From the NCBI GenBank assembly GCA_963702835.1, contig OY969762.1, positions 496,001 through 560,000 on the forward strand: a stretch of DNA of 64,000 nt, read 5' to 3'. How positions within the stretch are numbered: the first letter of the stretch is position 1; every line of letters begins with the position of its first letter. Below the pieces are notes generated by a model that was not told the origin of the DNA, did no database searches, and saw nothing but the letters and a program-made list of their open reading frames with translations. Of the stretch, positions 1 through 7,986 are shown one piece after another. This DNA comes from JAFGAV01 sp041479055 (lineage in GTDB: Bacteria > Acidobacteriota > Aminicenantia > Aminicenantales > JAFGAV01). Position numbers and translations under genes: made by a program.

Positions 1-916
1 TGTTTTCCACCCGGCCGATGATGGCCGCTCTCCGGCCTTGGGCCTGACGTCTGAGCGAGCGGAGGATGGCATCCGCTTTCTTGGCCGGGACGGCCAGGAC
101 GGCCCGGCCCTCGCAGGCCAGGTAAAGCGGATCGATCCCCAGCAACTCAGCCGCTCCCCGGACCGGCTTGGAGAGCGGGATCTTTTCCTCCTCGATGAGT
201 AGAGAGTAGGGAAGTTGCTCGGTCAGCTCGGAGAGGATGGTGGCCAGGCCTCCCCGGGTGATGTCCCTCATCCACAGCGCGCCCTGTTTCCACAGAGGGA
301 GAAGGAATCGGAGCGGAGCGCAATCGCTTTTAATTTTGGCCGACAGGCTGAAGTCGCCGCGCGCCAACAGCACGGCCAGGCTGTGTTCGCCCAAGCTCCC
401 GGTGACGATGACCGCGTCGCCCGGCCGCATTTTGGATAGCGAGGGCTTGGCCAGGACCCGGCCCAGGCCGGAAGTGACGATGAACACTTTGTCGGCCTGG
501 CCGCGGCGGACGACCTTGGTATCGCCGGTGACGACTTCGACTCCGGCCTTGGCTGCCGCGGATTTGATGGAGCTCAGGATTCTCTTCAGGTCCTCCATGG
601 CCAGCCCCTCTTCCAGAATGAGCGACAGGGACAAGTACTGGGGTACGGCTCCGGAGACCACCAGGTCGTTGACCGTGCCGTTCACGGCCAGCCGGCCGAT
701 ATCCCCGCCCGGGAAGAAAATTGGATCGACCACATAAGCGTCTGTAGTAAAGGCGATCCCCTCCGGGAGATGGCTGGCGTCCGGAAGGCCGCGCAGCAAT
801 GGGCTTTGGAAGGTGGTCAGGATGTGACGGCTGAGGAAATCCCTCATCAGCCGGCCTCCGCTTCCAAGTTCCAGGCTGATCCTGGCCGGCTGTTCCTTAA
901 GAAAACGCGGGCTCAT
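1..916 (-). CDS. hypE: Hydrogenase maturation protein HypE, C-terminus cut by window edge
   Basis: HypE dehydrates the carbamoyl group that HypF places on its C-terminal cysteine, giving the thiocyanate that donates cyanide to the iron of NiFe hydrogenases. The minus-strand reading from ATG at 916 gives an AIR-synthase-like fold: LELGSGGRLMRDF near the N-terminus, FTTDAYVVDPIFFPGGDIG, NGTVNDLVVSGA, VTGDTKVV and RDITRGGLATILSEL. These are classic HypE/PurM ATP-binding motifs. About 305 codons are visible, so the last 30 or so residues, including the acceptor cysteine, lie outside the window. Its ATG overlaps the hypD stop (ATGA), consistent with translational coupling in a hypC-hypD-hypE operon. 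The usual histidine of the HGxGG motif is a leucine here. Confidence 0.9.
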   Translation of the reverse strand, partial: MSPRFLKEQPARISLELGSGGRLMRDFLSRHILTTFQSPLLRGLPDASHLPEGIAFTTDAYVVDPIFFPGGDIGRLAVNGTVNDLVVSGAVPQYLSLSLILEEGLAMEDLKRILSSIKSAAAKAGVEVVTGDTKVVRRGQADKVFIVTSGLGRVLAKPSLSKMRPGDAVIVTGSLGEHSLAVLLARGDFSLSAKIKSDCAPLRFLLPLWKQGALWMRDITRGGLATILSELTEQLPYSLLIEEEKIPLSKPVRGAAELLGIDPLYLACEGRAVLAVPAKKADAILRSLRRQAQGRRAAIIGRVEN

Positions 917-2010
917 CTTCGTGAATATTTATAATACACCAGGCAGGCGCCCTCCAGGGAGACCATGCAGGGTCCCCGGGGAGATTCCGGGTTGCAGATT
1001 CGGCCGAAGAGGCCGCACTCCGGCGGCGCCAGCGCTCCGCGCAGAACCTCTCCGCACCGGCAGCCGGCCAGCTCGGCCAAGCCCGGCTCGAGCCGGAGGC
1101 CGTGCTTTTTTTCCGCATCCCAGGCGCCGTATGAATCTCTGATCCTCAGGCCGCTCTTGGGAATGAGGCCCAGACCCCGCCAAAGGGCGTCTTTGACTTC
1201 CAGCATCTCTTCCATGATGGCCAGCGCTCGGGGGTTGCCCTCGTCGCGGACAACCCGGCCGTACACATTGGCCACGGCCGGCCTTTTTTGGATGATTTGG
1301 CCGAGGATCGAAGAGACAGCCAACAGTATATCGGCCGGCTCAAACCCGGCCACCGCGCCCGGCACGCCGAACTCCTCGGCCACAAAAGCGTACGGACGCA
1401 GCCCGATGATGGCCGAGACGTGGCCCGGATAAAGGAATCCTTGGAGGCGCACCTCCCCCGACTCCAGGATTGCCCGCAGGGGCGGGGGAATGATCCACAG
1501 GGCGGAGAGGACGCAGAAGTTGGACAGACGCTCCCGGGCGGCCTGCTTGATGGTCAGGGCGATGGAAGGGATGGTCGTTTCGAACCCCACGCCAAAAAAG
1601 ATGACCTCCCGGCCGGGGTTCTGCCGGGCCGCCTCCAGGGCCTCCTGCGGAGAATAAACGATTTTGAGGCGTGATCCGGCCGCGGGGACCACGGTCTGGA
1701 GCGAGCCCCGCGGTGTGGGAACGCGGGTCATGTCCCCGAAGGTGGCCAGGATGATGTTCTCCCGGCCGGTGACCAGCCCGATGGCCGCCTCATGATAGGC
1801 GTCGGGCGTGATGCACACCGGGCAGCCGGGTCCGGAGGTCATGACCACGCCGGCCTGCTCAAGCATCGGCTGCAGGCCATAACGGTGGATGGTCATGGTG
1901 TGGGTGCCGCAGACCTCCATCAGCCGCAGGGGCGGGCCTGCCTGTTTGGCTTGGCGGCCGATGGTCCGCAGCAGGCCGGCCAAGACCTTCCGGTCGCGGA
2001 ATTCCTTCAT
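913..2010 (-). CDS. hypD: Hydrogenase maturation factor HypD
   Basis: HypD is the [4Fe-4S] scaffold protein that, with HypC, assembles the Fe(CN)2CO unit of NiFe hydrogenases. The 365-residue product has family length. Visible motifs are EVCGTHTMTIHRYGL near residue 35, SGPGCPVCITP near residue 60, FFGVGFETTIPSIA near residue 140 and a cysteine-rich C-terminus (CRCGEVLRG, CNPE, GPCMVSLEGAC) that would ligate the cluster. The ATG at 2010 overlaps the end of hypC by 4 nt and the stop overlaps the hypE start, so the three genes form one tightly packed operon. No hydrogenase structural genes are in the window. Confidence 0.96.
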   Translation of the reverse strand: MKEFRDRKVLAGLLRTIGRQAKQAGPPLRLMEVCGTHTMTIHRYGLQPMLEQAGVVMTSGPGCPVCITPDAYHEAAIGLVTGRENIILATFGDMTRVPTPRGSLQTVVPAAGSRLKIVYSPQEALEAARQNPGREVIFFGVGFETTIPSIALTIKQAARERLSNFCVLSALWIIPPPLRAILESGEVRLQGFLYPGHVSAIIGLRPYAFVAEEFGVPGAVAGFEPADILLAVSSILGQIIQKRPAVANVYGRVVRDEGNPRALAIMEEMLEVKDALWRGLGLIPKSGLRIRDSYGAWDAEKKHGLRLEPGLAELAGCRCGEVLRGALAPPECGLFGRICNPESPRGPCMVSLEGACLVYYKYSRR

Positions 2011-2234
2011 GTGTCCTGCGCGGAGGCCAGCTCACGGAGGAGCGACAGGGTTTCCCGGGCTTCCTCTTCATCCATTTGGGAGATGGCGAAGCCGGCGTGG
2101 ACGATCACCCAATCGCCCAGCTTGGCCTCTTCCAGGAGCATGAAGCTGGCCTTGACCCGGGTGCCGAGGTAGTCCACTTCGCCCTGCCTGTTTTCATCCA
2201 GGCTGACGATTTTGGCCGGTATGCCTAAACACAT
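2007..2234 (-). CDS. hypC: Hydrogenase maturation chaperone HypC
   Basis: HypC/HybG-type chaperone that partners HypD and delivers the iron cofactor to the hydrogenase large subunit. The 75-residue protein starts MCLGIPAKIV; the cysteine at position 2, exposed after Met removal, is the essential iron/HypD-binding residue, which fixes the start at 2234 rather than the longer upstream frame beginning at 2276. The DWVIVHAGFAISQMDEEEA segment is the family signature. It is the first gene of the hypCDE operon. An inverted-repeat element (2250-2337) sits 16 nt upstream and would be transcribed in its leader. Confidence 0.95.
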   Translation of the reverse strand: MCLGIPAKIVSLDENRQGEVDYLGTRVKASFMLLEEAKLGDWVIVHAGFAISQMDEEEARETLSLLRELASAQDT

Positions 2235-2249
2235 GTTCTTTAAAAGAAA

Positions 2250-2337
2250 AAGCATCTCCTCCGCATGACCAGACAATCAAAAAGAGGAGGGGTCCTGTCA
2301 CGGCTCCTCCCCATGATTCAGGGGAACGGAGATGCTT
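2250..2337. repeat. AAGCATCTCC inverted-repeat element, copy 1
   Basis: The ends are perfect inverted copies of AAGCATCTCC (2250-2259 and 2328-2337). The interior holds the phrase GGGGTCCTGTCACGGCTC, nearly identical (inverted) to copies at 17755-17908 and 23768-23924 and matching the start of the core at 48412. GAGGAG and CTCCTC flank that phrase and could form a hairpin. It lies between hypC and uppS and encodes nothing. This is the shortest copy that still keeps part of the GC-rich core. Confidence 0.75.
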
Positions 2338-2437
2338 CTTGAGGGTATCAAATCTTTAGCCGCCCGTCTAGAAAAAAAATGGATTTTCATATGATTTTTT
2401 GGGTTTTCTTCCATTCTGTTCGAGTGGGCTTCTAAAA

Positions 2438-2687
2438 GGAAATGTCCGGGGCGGTCGTAGCGACCATCAGGGAAGGTTTAGCCTTCCCGAGCCGTCTTCG
2501 AAGGGACCCCGTTTTAAGGGGCGCCGAGGATGTTTGAGCCTCTTGACCATCAAGGAAGATGTTGTGAAAGCCGAGAGACTCAGGCGTAGAGCGTTGATCT
2601 CCTAGGCGAGTTCCGCAGGCGCTGAGAAGACGGTAAGGGAACGGCGTTAAAAACCTTCCCGGGAGCGAGACCGTCCCGAACATTTCC
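2438..2687 (+). ncRNA. Large structured intergenic element, copy A (candidate RNA)
   Basis: A 250-nt non-coding block closed by the inverted repeat GGAAATGTCCGGG / CCCGAACATTTCC. Inside are the hairpin GGGAAGG-TTTAG-CCTTCCC, the pair GCGCC (2521-2525) / GGCGC (2618-2622) flanking an internal loop GAGGATGTTT / GAGTTCCGCA, then GAGAAGA and GGCGTTAAAAACC. The same order of motifs recurs at 47320-47513 and in part at 16629-16971 on the other strand. Stems vary in sequence while loops are kept, which is what a folded RNA predicts. The strand is assigned from motif orientation and no promoter was identified. The family was not recognised. Confidence 0.55.
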
Positions 2688-2727
2688 TCAGAACTTCCCG
2701 GCCTGATATGGAAGAGAGCCATTTTTT

Positions 2728-2736
2728 TGCTATAAT
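2728..2736 (+). promoter_or_regulatory. Extended -10 promoter before uppS
   Basis: TGCTATAAT is a full extended -10 element. With a start site 7-8 nt downstream the transcript would begin at or very near the uppS ATG at 2744, implying a leaderless or nearly leaderless message. No good -35 hexamer is seen. Confidence 0.45.
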
Positions 2737-2743
2737 AAAGCCC

Positions 2744-3526
2744 ATGCTGGAGAAGCTTAAGGGCTACCTCGAGCCGGGCACCCCTGAGGCCGAACTGGCC
2801 GAAAAGCTCGACCCGGGAAGGATGCCGCGACATGTGGCCGTGATCATGGACGGCAACGGCCGCTGGGCCAAGGAACGGAACCTGCCGCGCATTGAAGGCC
2901 ACCGGGCCGGCTCTAAATCCGTCCGAGAAGTCGTGGAGGCCAGCGCCCGCCTGGGCTTGCAAGTCCTTACCCTATTCGCCTTCTCCCGCGAGAATTGGAA
3001 ACGTCCCAAAACCGAAGTGGCCACCCTGTGGAAGGTTCTGGAGGAGTATCTGAAGAAAGAGTATAAAGTCCTGATGGAGAACAACTTTCGGCTATCCACC
3101 ATCGGCCGGCTGGAGAGACTGCCCGCCGCGGTACGGCGTGAGTTGGAGCGGGTCATGAAGCTTACGGCCTCCAACACAGGGTTGCGCATTGTGCTGGCCC
3201 TGAACTACAGCGGCCGGGCGGAGATTGTGGAAGCCGTCCGGCGTGTGGTCCGCGGCGGCCACCTCGACCCGGACAGCCTGGACGAAGAGACATTCGCCCG
3301 GCATCTCGACACGGCCGGATTGCCCGACCCGGACCTTCTCATCAGGACGAGCGGGGAGATGCGCATCTCGAACTTTCTATTGTGGCAGATCGCCTACGCC
3401 GAGATCTGGATCACCAAGGTCTATTGGCCCGATTTCCGGAAGATTCACCTCCTGGAAGCGCTGGTGGATTATCAGAGACGGGAGAGGAGGTTCGGAGACA
3501 TCCAGCCGGCCGAAGGTTCTGGCTGA
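2744..3526 (+). CDS. uppS: Undecaprenyl (di-trans,poly-cis) diphosphate synthase
   Basis: Cis-prenyltransferase that adds isopentenyl units to farnesyl diphosphate, making the C55 lipid carrier for peptidoglycan and O-antigen. The 260-residue product carries HVAVIMDGNGRWA with the catalytic Asp near residue 36, EGHRAG, FAFSRENWKRP, and the C-terminal RTSGEMRISNFLLWQ with YWPDF, all family signatures. An upstream in-frame ATG at 2708 would overlap the -10 element, so 2744 is preferred. It heads the uppS-cdsA-dxr-rseP-ispG-larE cluster, linking lipid carrier, phospholipid and MEP-pathway steps. Confidence 0.95.
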   Translation: MLEKLKGYLEPGTPEAELAEKLDPGRMPRHVAVIMDGNGRWAKERNLPRIEGHRAGSKSVREVVEASARLGLQVLTLFAFSRENWKRPKTEVATLWKVLEEYLKKEYKVLMENNFRLSTIGRLERLPAAVRRELERVMKLTASNTGLRIVLALNYSGRAEIVEAVRRVVRGGHLDPDSLDEETFARHLDTAGLPDPDLLIRTSGEMRISNFLLWQIAYAEIWITKVYWPDFRKIHLLEALVDYQRRERRFGDIQPAEGSG

Positions 3527-3575
3527 GGGAGGACATTCTCCTTCTCGCCCGGCCCGGGTTTTTACGAACAAAGAG

Positions 3576-4392
3576 ATGTGGAAGAAGCTTGACGCTCACA
3601 GAAGGCTGCCCACCGCCCTGGTCGTCCTGGCCGCGGTGGTGGCCTTAATCCATTTCGCCGCCGACTGGCTGATGGCCGCGGTCCTCAACCTGTTGATCCT
3701 GGTCGCGCTTTTTGAATTCTACGGCTTGGCCCGGAAAAAGAACCTTTACCCCCAGGCCCCGGCCGGAGTGGCCCTCAGCCTCCTCCTCAGCCTCCCCTTC
3801 ATCTTTCCCAGCGTCCCCCTGGCCTTGGCTTTGCTCGCTTGTTTCCTGGCGGCCGGCCTCATCTATCTTATCCGCTTTAACAGCTTGGAACGGACGATGC
3901 TCTTTCCCCAGTCCTTGGCCGTTACGTTTCTGGGGGCGGTCTACCTGAGCTTCACCCTCAACCATTTCCTTCCCCTGCGCAGAGAGTTCGGCCCCTGGGC
4001 CATTTATTTTTTATTCGCCGCGGTTTTCGCCGGCGATACGGGAGCTTTCCTGGTCGGCTCTTTATTCGGCCGGCATAAGATGTTTCCCCTGGCCAGCCCC
4101 CACAAGACTTGGGAAGGCGCGGCGGGCGGACTGGTGTTCGGCGTCCTGGGGGCGGTTGCCGCCCGGGAGCTTTTTTACGGCGAGCTCTCTTTGGAACAAG
4201 CGGTCATTTTCGGCCTCCTTCTTCAGGCCGTGGCCCAACTCTGGGATCCCTCTGGAGTCGCTGTTCAAGAGGGCCGCGGGAGTCAAAGATTCGGGCAACA
4301 TCTTCCCCGGCCACGGCGGTTTGCTCGACCGAGTGGACAGCCTGATCCTGGCCGGCCCTTCCTTCTATTACTTGATGCGATATTTCAAATGA
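3576..4392 (+). CDS. cdsA: Phosphatidate cytidylyltransferase CdsA, apparent frameshift
   Basis: Integral membrane enzyme making CDP-diacylglycerol from CTP and phosphatidate, the branch point of phospholipid synthesis. Starting at ATG 3576 the protein shows many hydrophobic helices, then FAGDTGAFLVGSLFGRHK and SPHKTWEGA, the nucleotide-binding part of the family. The reading frame breaks near 4241 (AVAQL, then out of frame); dropping one T there restores PLESLFKRAAGVKDSGN, FPGHGGLLDRVDS and the stop at 4392, which is the CTP_transf_1 signature. The stop overlaps the dxr ATG. Because the gene is normally essential, a one-base sequence error is more likely than inactivation. Confidence 0.88.
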
Positions 4393-5537
4393 AAACCCTG
4401 ACCCTCCTCGGCTCGACCGGCTCGATCGGCCGGAATACCCTGGAGGTGGTGGGCCACCTCAAGGGCAGTTTTCGGGTGGGAGGCCTGGCGGCCAGGTCGA
4501 ACGTTCCTCTCCTGGCCGAGCAGGCCGAGCGTTTCCACCCGTCTCTCGTTTCCCTGGAGGGCAAAATCCAGGCCGATGAGTTCCGGCGTCTTTACCGCGG
4601 GCCGGACCTGAGAGTTTTTTACGGCCCCGAGGCCGCCGAGGAGGCGGCCAGGCTGGAAGAGGCCGACATCGTCGTTTCGGCCATCAGCGGCATCGGCGGC
4701 CTGCGGGCCACCCTGGCCGCCGCCGAGACGGGCAAGCGCATCGCCCTGGCCAATAAGGAATCCATGGTCGTGGCCGGACGGCTGGTCCTGGAGGCTGTTT
4801 CCCGTTCGGGCGCTGAAATCCTGCCCGTGGACAGTGAACACAGCGGGATCTTCCAGTGCCTGGTTGGAGTGCGGAAGGAAGAGGTGCGCCGGGTCATCCT
4901 GACCGCCTCGGGCGGGCCGTTCCTCCGCACGCCGACGGCCGAGCTGGAGAAGAAAACCGTGGAAGAGGCTCTGGCCCACCCCCGCTGGAAGATGGGACGG
5001 AAGGTGACCGTGGATTCGGCCACCCTGATGAACAAAGGGTTGGAGCTTATCGAAGCCCGCTGGCTGTTCGACCTGCGGCCCGAGCAGCTTGACGTCATCA
5101 TCCACCCCCAGAGCATCGTCCATTGTCTGGTGGAGATGAGGGACGGGTCGGTCTTGGCCCAGCTCAGCCGCACCGACATGCGCCTCCCCATCCAGTACGC
5201 TCTGACCTACCCTCACCGGGAGGACCCGCCCCTTCCCAGCCTCGACCTGGCCGAGGTCCGCAACCTGGAGTTCTATCCGGTCGACGCCGCGAAATTCCCG
5301 CTCCTGGGCCTCGCCCGCCGGGCGCTGGAAGAGCCCTCCAGCTACAGCGTAGCCCTCAATGCGGCCAACGAGGAAGCGGTCGAAGCTTTCCTCCAAGGAC
5401 GGATCTCTTTCCCGGGCATCGCCCGGACGGTGGCCGGAGTCCTGAAGGGACACCGCAGCCGGGAGACGGAGAGCCTGGAGGACATCCTGTCCCTCAACGC
5501 TCAGGTTCGGCGGGCTGCCCAAAATTTCATTCATTGA
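4389..5537 (+). CDS. dxr: 1-deoxy-D-xylulose 5-phosphate reductoisomerase
   Basis: Second enzyme of the MEP isoprenoid pathway: rearranges and NADPH-reduces DXP to 2-C-methylerythritol 4-phosphate. The 382-residue product opens with the Rossmann motif LLGSTGSIGRNTLEV and contains ALANKESMVVAG, LPVDSEHSGIFQCL (metal-binding Asp/Glu), ILTASGGPF and HPRWKMGRKVTVDSATLMNK, the standard Dxr active-site order. Length is normal. ATG 4389 overlaps the cdsA stop (ATGA). With ispG downstream it provides two MEP steps in one operon feeding uppS. Confidence 0.97.
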   Translation: MKTLTLLGSTGSIGRNTLEVVGHLKGSFRVGGLAARSNVPLLAEQAERFHPSLVSLEGKIQADEFRRLYRGPDLRVFYGPEAAEEAARLEEADIVVSAISGIGGLRATLAAAETGKRIALANKESMVVAGRLVLEAVSRSGAEILPVDSEHSGIFQCLVGVRKEEVRRVILTASGGPFLRTPTAELEKKTVEEALAHPRWKMGRKVTVDSATLMNKGLELIEARWLFDLRPEQLDVIIHPQSIVHCLVEMRDGSVLAQLSRTDMRLPIQYALTYPHREDPPLPSLDLAEVRNLEFYPVDAAKFPLLGLARRALEEPSSYSVALNAANEEAVEAFLQGRISFPGIARTVAGVLKGHRSRETESLEDILSLNAQVRRAAQNFIH

Positions 5538-5548
5538 AAGGTGCCGTC

Positions 5549-6901
5549 ATGCAAGCTGTCTGGAACACGCTGGCCAACAATGCCCAGTACCTCCTTGCTT
5601 TTCTCATCGTCTTCACCGTCATCGTTTTTACTCATGAGTTCGGCCATTTCATCATAGGCCGGCTCATGGGCATTCGCGTTGAAGTTTTTTCTTTCGGGAT
5701 GGGCAAACGCCTGTTCGGGGTCAAACGCGGCCACACCGATTACCGGGTCAGCCTCTTGCCCGTAGGCGGCTACGTCAAGTTTCTGGGCGAAGGCCTTTTC
5801 GAAAAAGACCGGCCCCTGGAACCGGACGACTTTATGGCCAAGAAGCGCTGGCAGAGGTTTCTGGTCATCGTCGCCGGGGCGCTGATGAACATCGTGCTGG
5901 CCGTGATCCTGGTGGCCGTGGTCAATATGGCCGGGGTCAAGGTCCCCCTCTACCAGGACCAAAAACCGGTCATCGGCTGGATCGAGCCGGGCTCGCCCGC
6001 GCAGAAAGCGGGCCTGCAGCCTGACGATGAGCTCCAGCGCATCAACGGCCAGAGGGTGCCAACCTGGACTGATGTGGAGCTGGCCGTGGGGACTCAGCCG
6101 GACAAGCTGCTCCGGCTCGACATCATTCGCCAGGGCCGGCCGGAAAAAGCCGAGCTGCGCACCGAGAAGCGGACTCGCTACAATATGGGCTATGCCGGTT
6201 TTTTTGGAAAGGTCTTGACCCAGCTGGTTTCGGTCGTGCCCGGATCGCCCGCGGCCAAGGGCGGCCTGGAGCCCGGCGACATCGTGCTCCGCATCAACGG
6301 CCGGTCCGTCTATTCCTACGGCTTCATCGAAGTCCTGGAGGCCAACCCGGAGAGGCCGCTGGCCCTAGAGGTCAGGCGTTCCGGGAGGGTTGTGCCCCTG
6401 ACCGTCACTCCGCGCCGGGAGGGGAAAGTGGGCAAGATCGGCGTCCTGCAGACGGCCGAATCCGTGGTCAAGAAATTCAGTTTCTTTCCCGCCTTCGGCC
6501 AGAGCGTCAGGGACAACCTTCGGCTGACCACCCTGGTCCTCCGCTTCCTCAAGGGGCTTTTTACCGGAGAGTTTTCCGCCCGCCAATTGGGCGGCCCGCT
6601 GGAGATCGCCCGCATATCGGGCGAGACCATGAAGATGGGCTTCTTGGCCATGATCAGCTGGATCGCCTTCTTCAGCATGCAGCTGGGCATCCTCAACCTG
6701 GTGCCCATCCCCGTGCTGGACGGTGGCCAGCTCTTTGTTTTAACCCTGGAAGGGATCTTCCGCCGGGATTTCGGCCCCAAGCTCCGCACCGTCTGGCTGC
6801 AGATCGGGTTCGTCATTTTTGTCCTATTGCTCGGGTTCATTATCCTCAACGATATCATGAACCGTCTTCCCAAAGGCTGGGGAACCTTGTGGCCGTTCTA
6901 G
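5549..6901 (+). CDS. rseP: Site-2 intramembrane metalloprotease RseP
   Basis: Inner-membrane zinc protease that cleaves transmembrane substrates such as anti-sigma factors and signal-peptide remnants. The 450-residue protein has HEFGH at residues 29-33 in its first transmembrane helix, two PDZ domains in the periplasmic segment (around PAQKAGLQPDDELQRING and PAAKGGLEPGDIVLRING), and the third zinc ligand in NLVPIPVLDGGQL near the C-terminus. Start at ATG 5549, 11 nt after dxr. Gene order dxr-rseP is common in bacteria. No anti-sigma partner is visible nearby. Confidence 0.95.
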   Translation: MQAVWNTLANNAQYLLAFLIVFTVIVFTHEFGHFIIGRLMGIRVEVFSFGMGKRLFGVKRGHTDYRVSLLPVGGYVKFLGEGLFEKDRPLEPDDFMAKKRWQRFLVIVAGALMNIVLAVILVAVVNMAGVKVPLYQDQKPVIGWIEPGSPAQKAGLQPDDELQRINGQRVPTWTDVELAVGTQPDKLLRLDIIRQGRPEKAELRTEKRTRYNMGYAGFFGKVLTQLVSVVPGSPAAKGGLEPGDIVLRINGRSVYSYGFIEVLEANPERPLALEVRRSGRVVPLTVTPRREGKVGKIGVLQTAESVVKKFSFFPAFGQSVRDNLRLTTLVLRFLKGLFTGEFSARQLGGPLEIARISGETMKMGFLAMISWIAFFSMQLGILNLVPIPVLDGGQLFVLTLEGIFRRDFGPKLRTVWLQIGFVIFVLLLGFIILNDIMNRLPKGWGTLWPF

Positions 6902-7986
6902 ACCCGATTTTTCCCAGGCGGCGGACGCGGCAGATCCGCCTCGGCCGGGCGGTTATCGGCGGCGGCGCTCCGATCTCGGTCCAATCCATGACCAAGACCG
7001 ACACCCGGGACGTCGAGGCCACCGTCCGCCAGATCCGCAGCCTGGAGAAGGCCGGCTGCGAGATCGTCCGGCTGGCCGTTCTTGATAGGGAAGCGGCCGG
7101 GGCGCTGGCCGGAATCCGGAAGGCGGTCAGCCTGCCGCTGGTGGCCGATGTCCATTTCGACCATCGCCTGGCTCTGGCCGCGCTCCAGGCGGGAGTGGAC
7201 GGCCTGCGGCTCAACCCGGGCACCATCGGGTCCCGGGACAAGGTGAGGGAAGTCGTCCTGGCGGCCAAGGAACGGCAGGCCGCCATCCGCATCGGGGTCA
7301 ACTCCGGCTCGCTGGAAAAAGACCTGCTCAAGAAATATGGAAGCGCCACGGCCCAGGCCATGGTCGAGAGCGGCCTGAGGCATGTTGCGCTCCTGGAGGA
7401 GCTTGATTTCCGCGAGATCAAAATTTCGCTGAAGGCTTCCGATGTGCCGCGGACGCTGGAGGCCTACCGTCTCATGGCCGGCCGGACGGACTATCCATTT
7501 CACGCCGGTATCACCGAGGCGGGTGGGCTTTTCGCCGGAGCGGTGAAATCGGCCGCCGGGTTGGCCCTCCTGCTGCGTGAAGGGCTGGCCGACACGGTCC
7601 GGGTGTCGCTCACCGCCCCGCCCGAGGAGGAGGTGCGCACGGCCTTTCGTATTCTTGCCGCGCTCAAGCTCAGAGAACGGGGACCTGAGGTCGTCTCCTG
7701 CCCGACCTGCGGACGGTGCGAGGTGGATCTCATCCCCTTGGCGGCCGAAGTCGAAAGCCGCCTGGCCGGCCTGCGGACGCCGCTGGTCGTGGCAGTCATG
7801 GGCTGTGTGGTCAACGGCCCGGGCGAGGCCCGAGAGGCGGATATCGGAGTGGCTTTCGGCCGGGACAAAGCCGTAATCTTCAAGGGAGGGAAGCTCCTCC
7901 GGCAGGTCAAGCCGGGTGAAGTTGTGAAGGTCCTGGTCAGGGAAGCGTTGGCCCTGGGAGAAGAAAAGCAGGCTTCCCGAGGATGA
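6889..7986 (+). CDS. ispG: 4-hydroxy-3-methylbut-2-enyl diphosphate synthase
   Basis: IspG (GcpE) is the [4Fe-4S] enzyme that reductively opens the cyclic diphosphate MEcPP to HMBPP in the MEP pathway. The 365-residue protein has VQSMTKTDTRDVEATVRQI in its TIM barrel, DVHFDHRLAL and GLRLNPGTIGS, and the iron-sulfur region CPTCGRCEVDL plus GCVVNGPGEAREADIG. It begins at GTG 6889, overlapping the rseP end by 13 nt, and ends overlapping larE. This is the compact bacterial form without the large plant insertion. Confidence 0.96.
   Translation: MAVLDPIFPRRRTRQIRLGRAVIGGGAPISVQSMTKTDTRDVEATVRQIRSLEKAGCEIVRLAVLDREAAGALAGIRKAVSLPLVADVHFDHRLALAALQAGVDGLRLNPGTIGSRDKVREVVLAAKERQAAIRIGVNSGSLEKDLLKKYGSATAQAMVESGLRHVALLEELDFREIKISLKASDVPRTLEAYRLMAGRTDYPFHAGITEAGGLFAGAVKSAAGLALLLREGLADTVRVSLTAPPEEEVRTAFRILAALKLRERGPEVVSCPTCGRCEVDLIPLAAEVESRLAGLRTPLVVAVMGCVVNGPGEAREADIGVAFGRDKAVIFKGGKLLRQVKPGEVVKVLVREALALGEEKQASRG

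Noticed and set aside
913..2172. Many open frames on the opposite strand of hypD and other GC-rich genes
   Set aside because: They are antisense to genes with clear protein motifs, have Arg/Pro/Gly-rich low-complexity translations and lack ribosome sites; they are by-products of GC-rich codon bias.
2438..2687. HEARO/omega-RNA of an IscB element, or a group II intron
   Set aside because: No IscB, TnpB or reverse transcriptase gene is near any of the three copies and I could not match the motifs to what I remember of those RNAs. Left open in the findings as a search to run.
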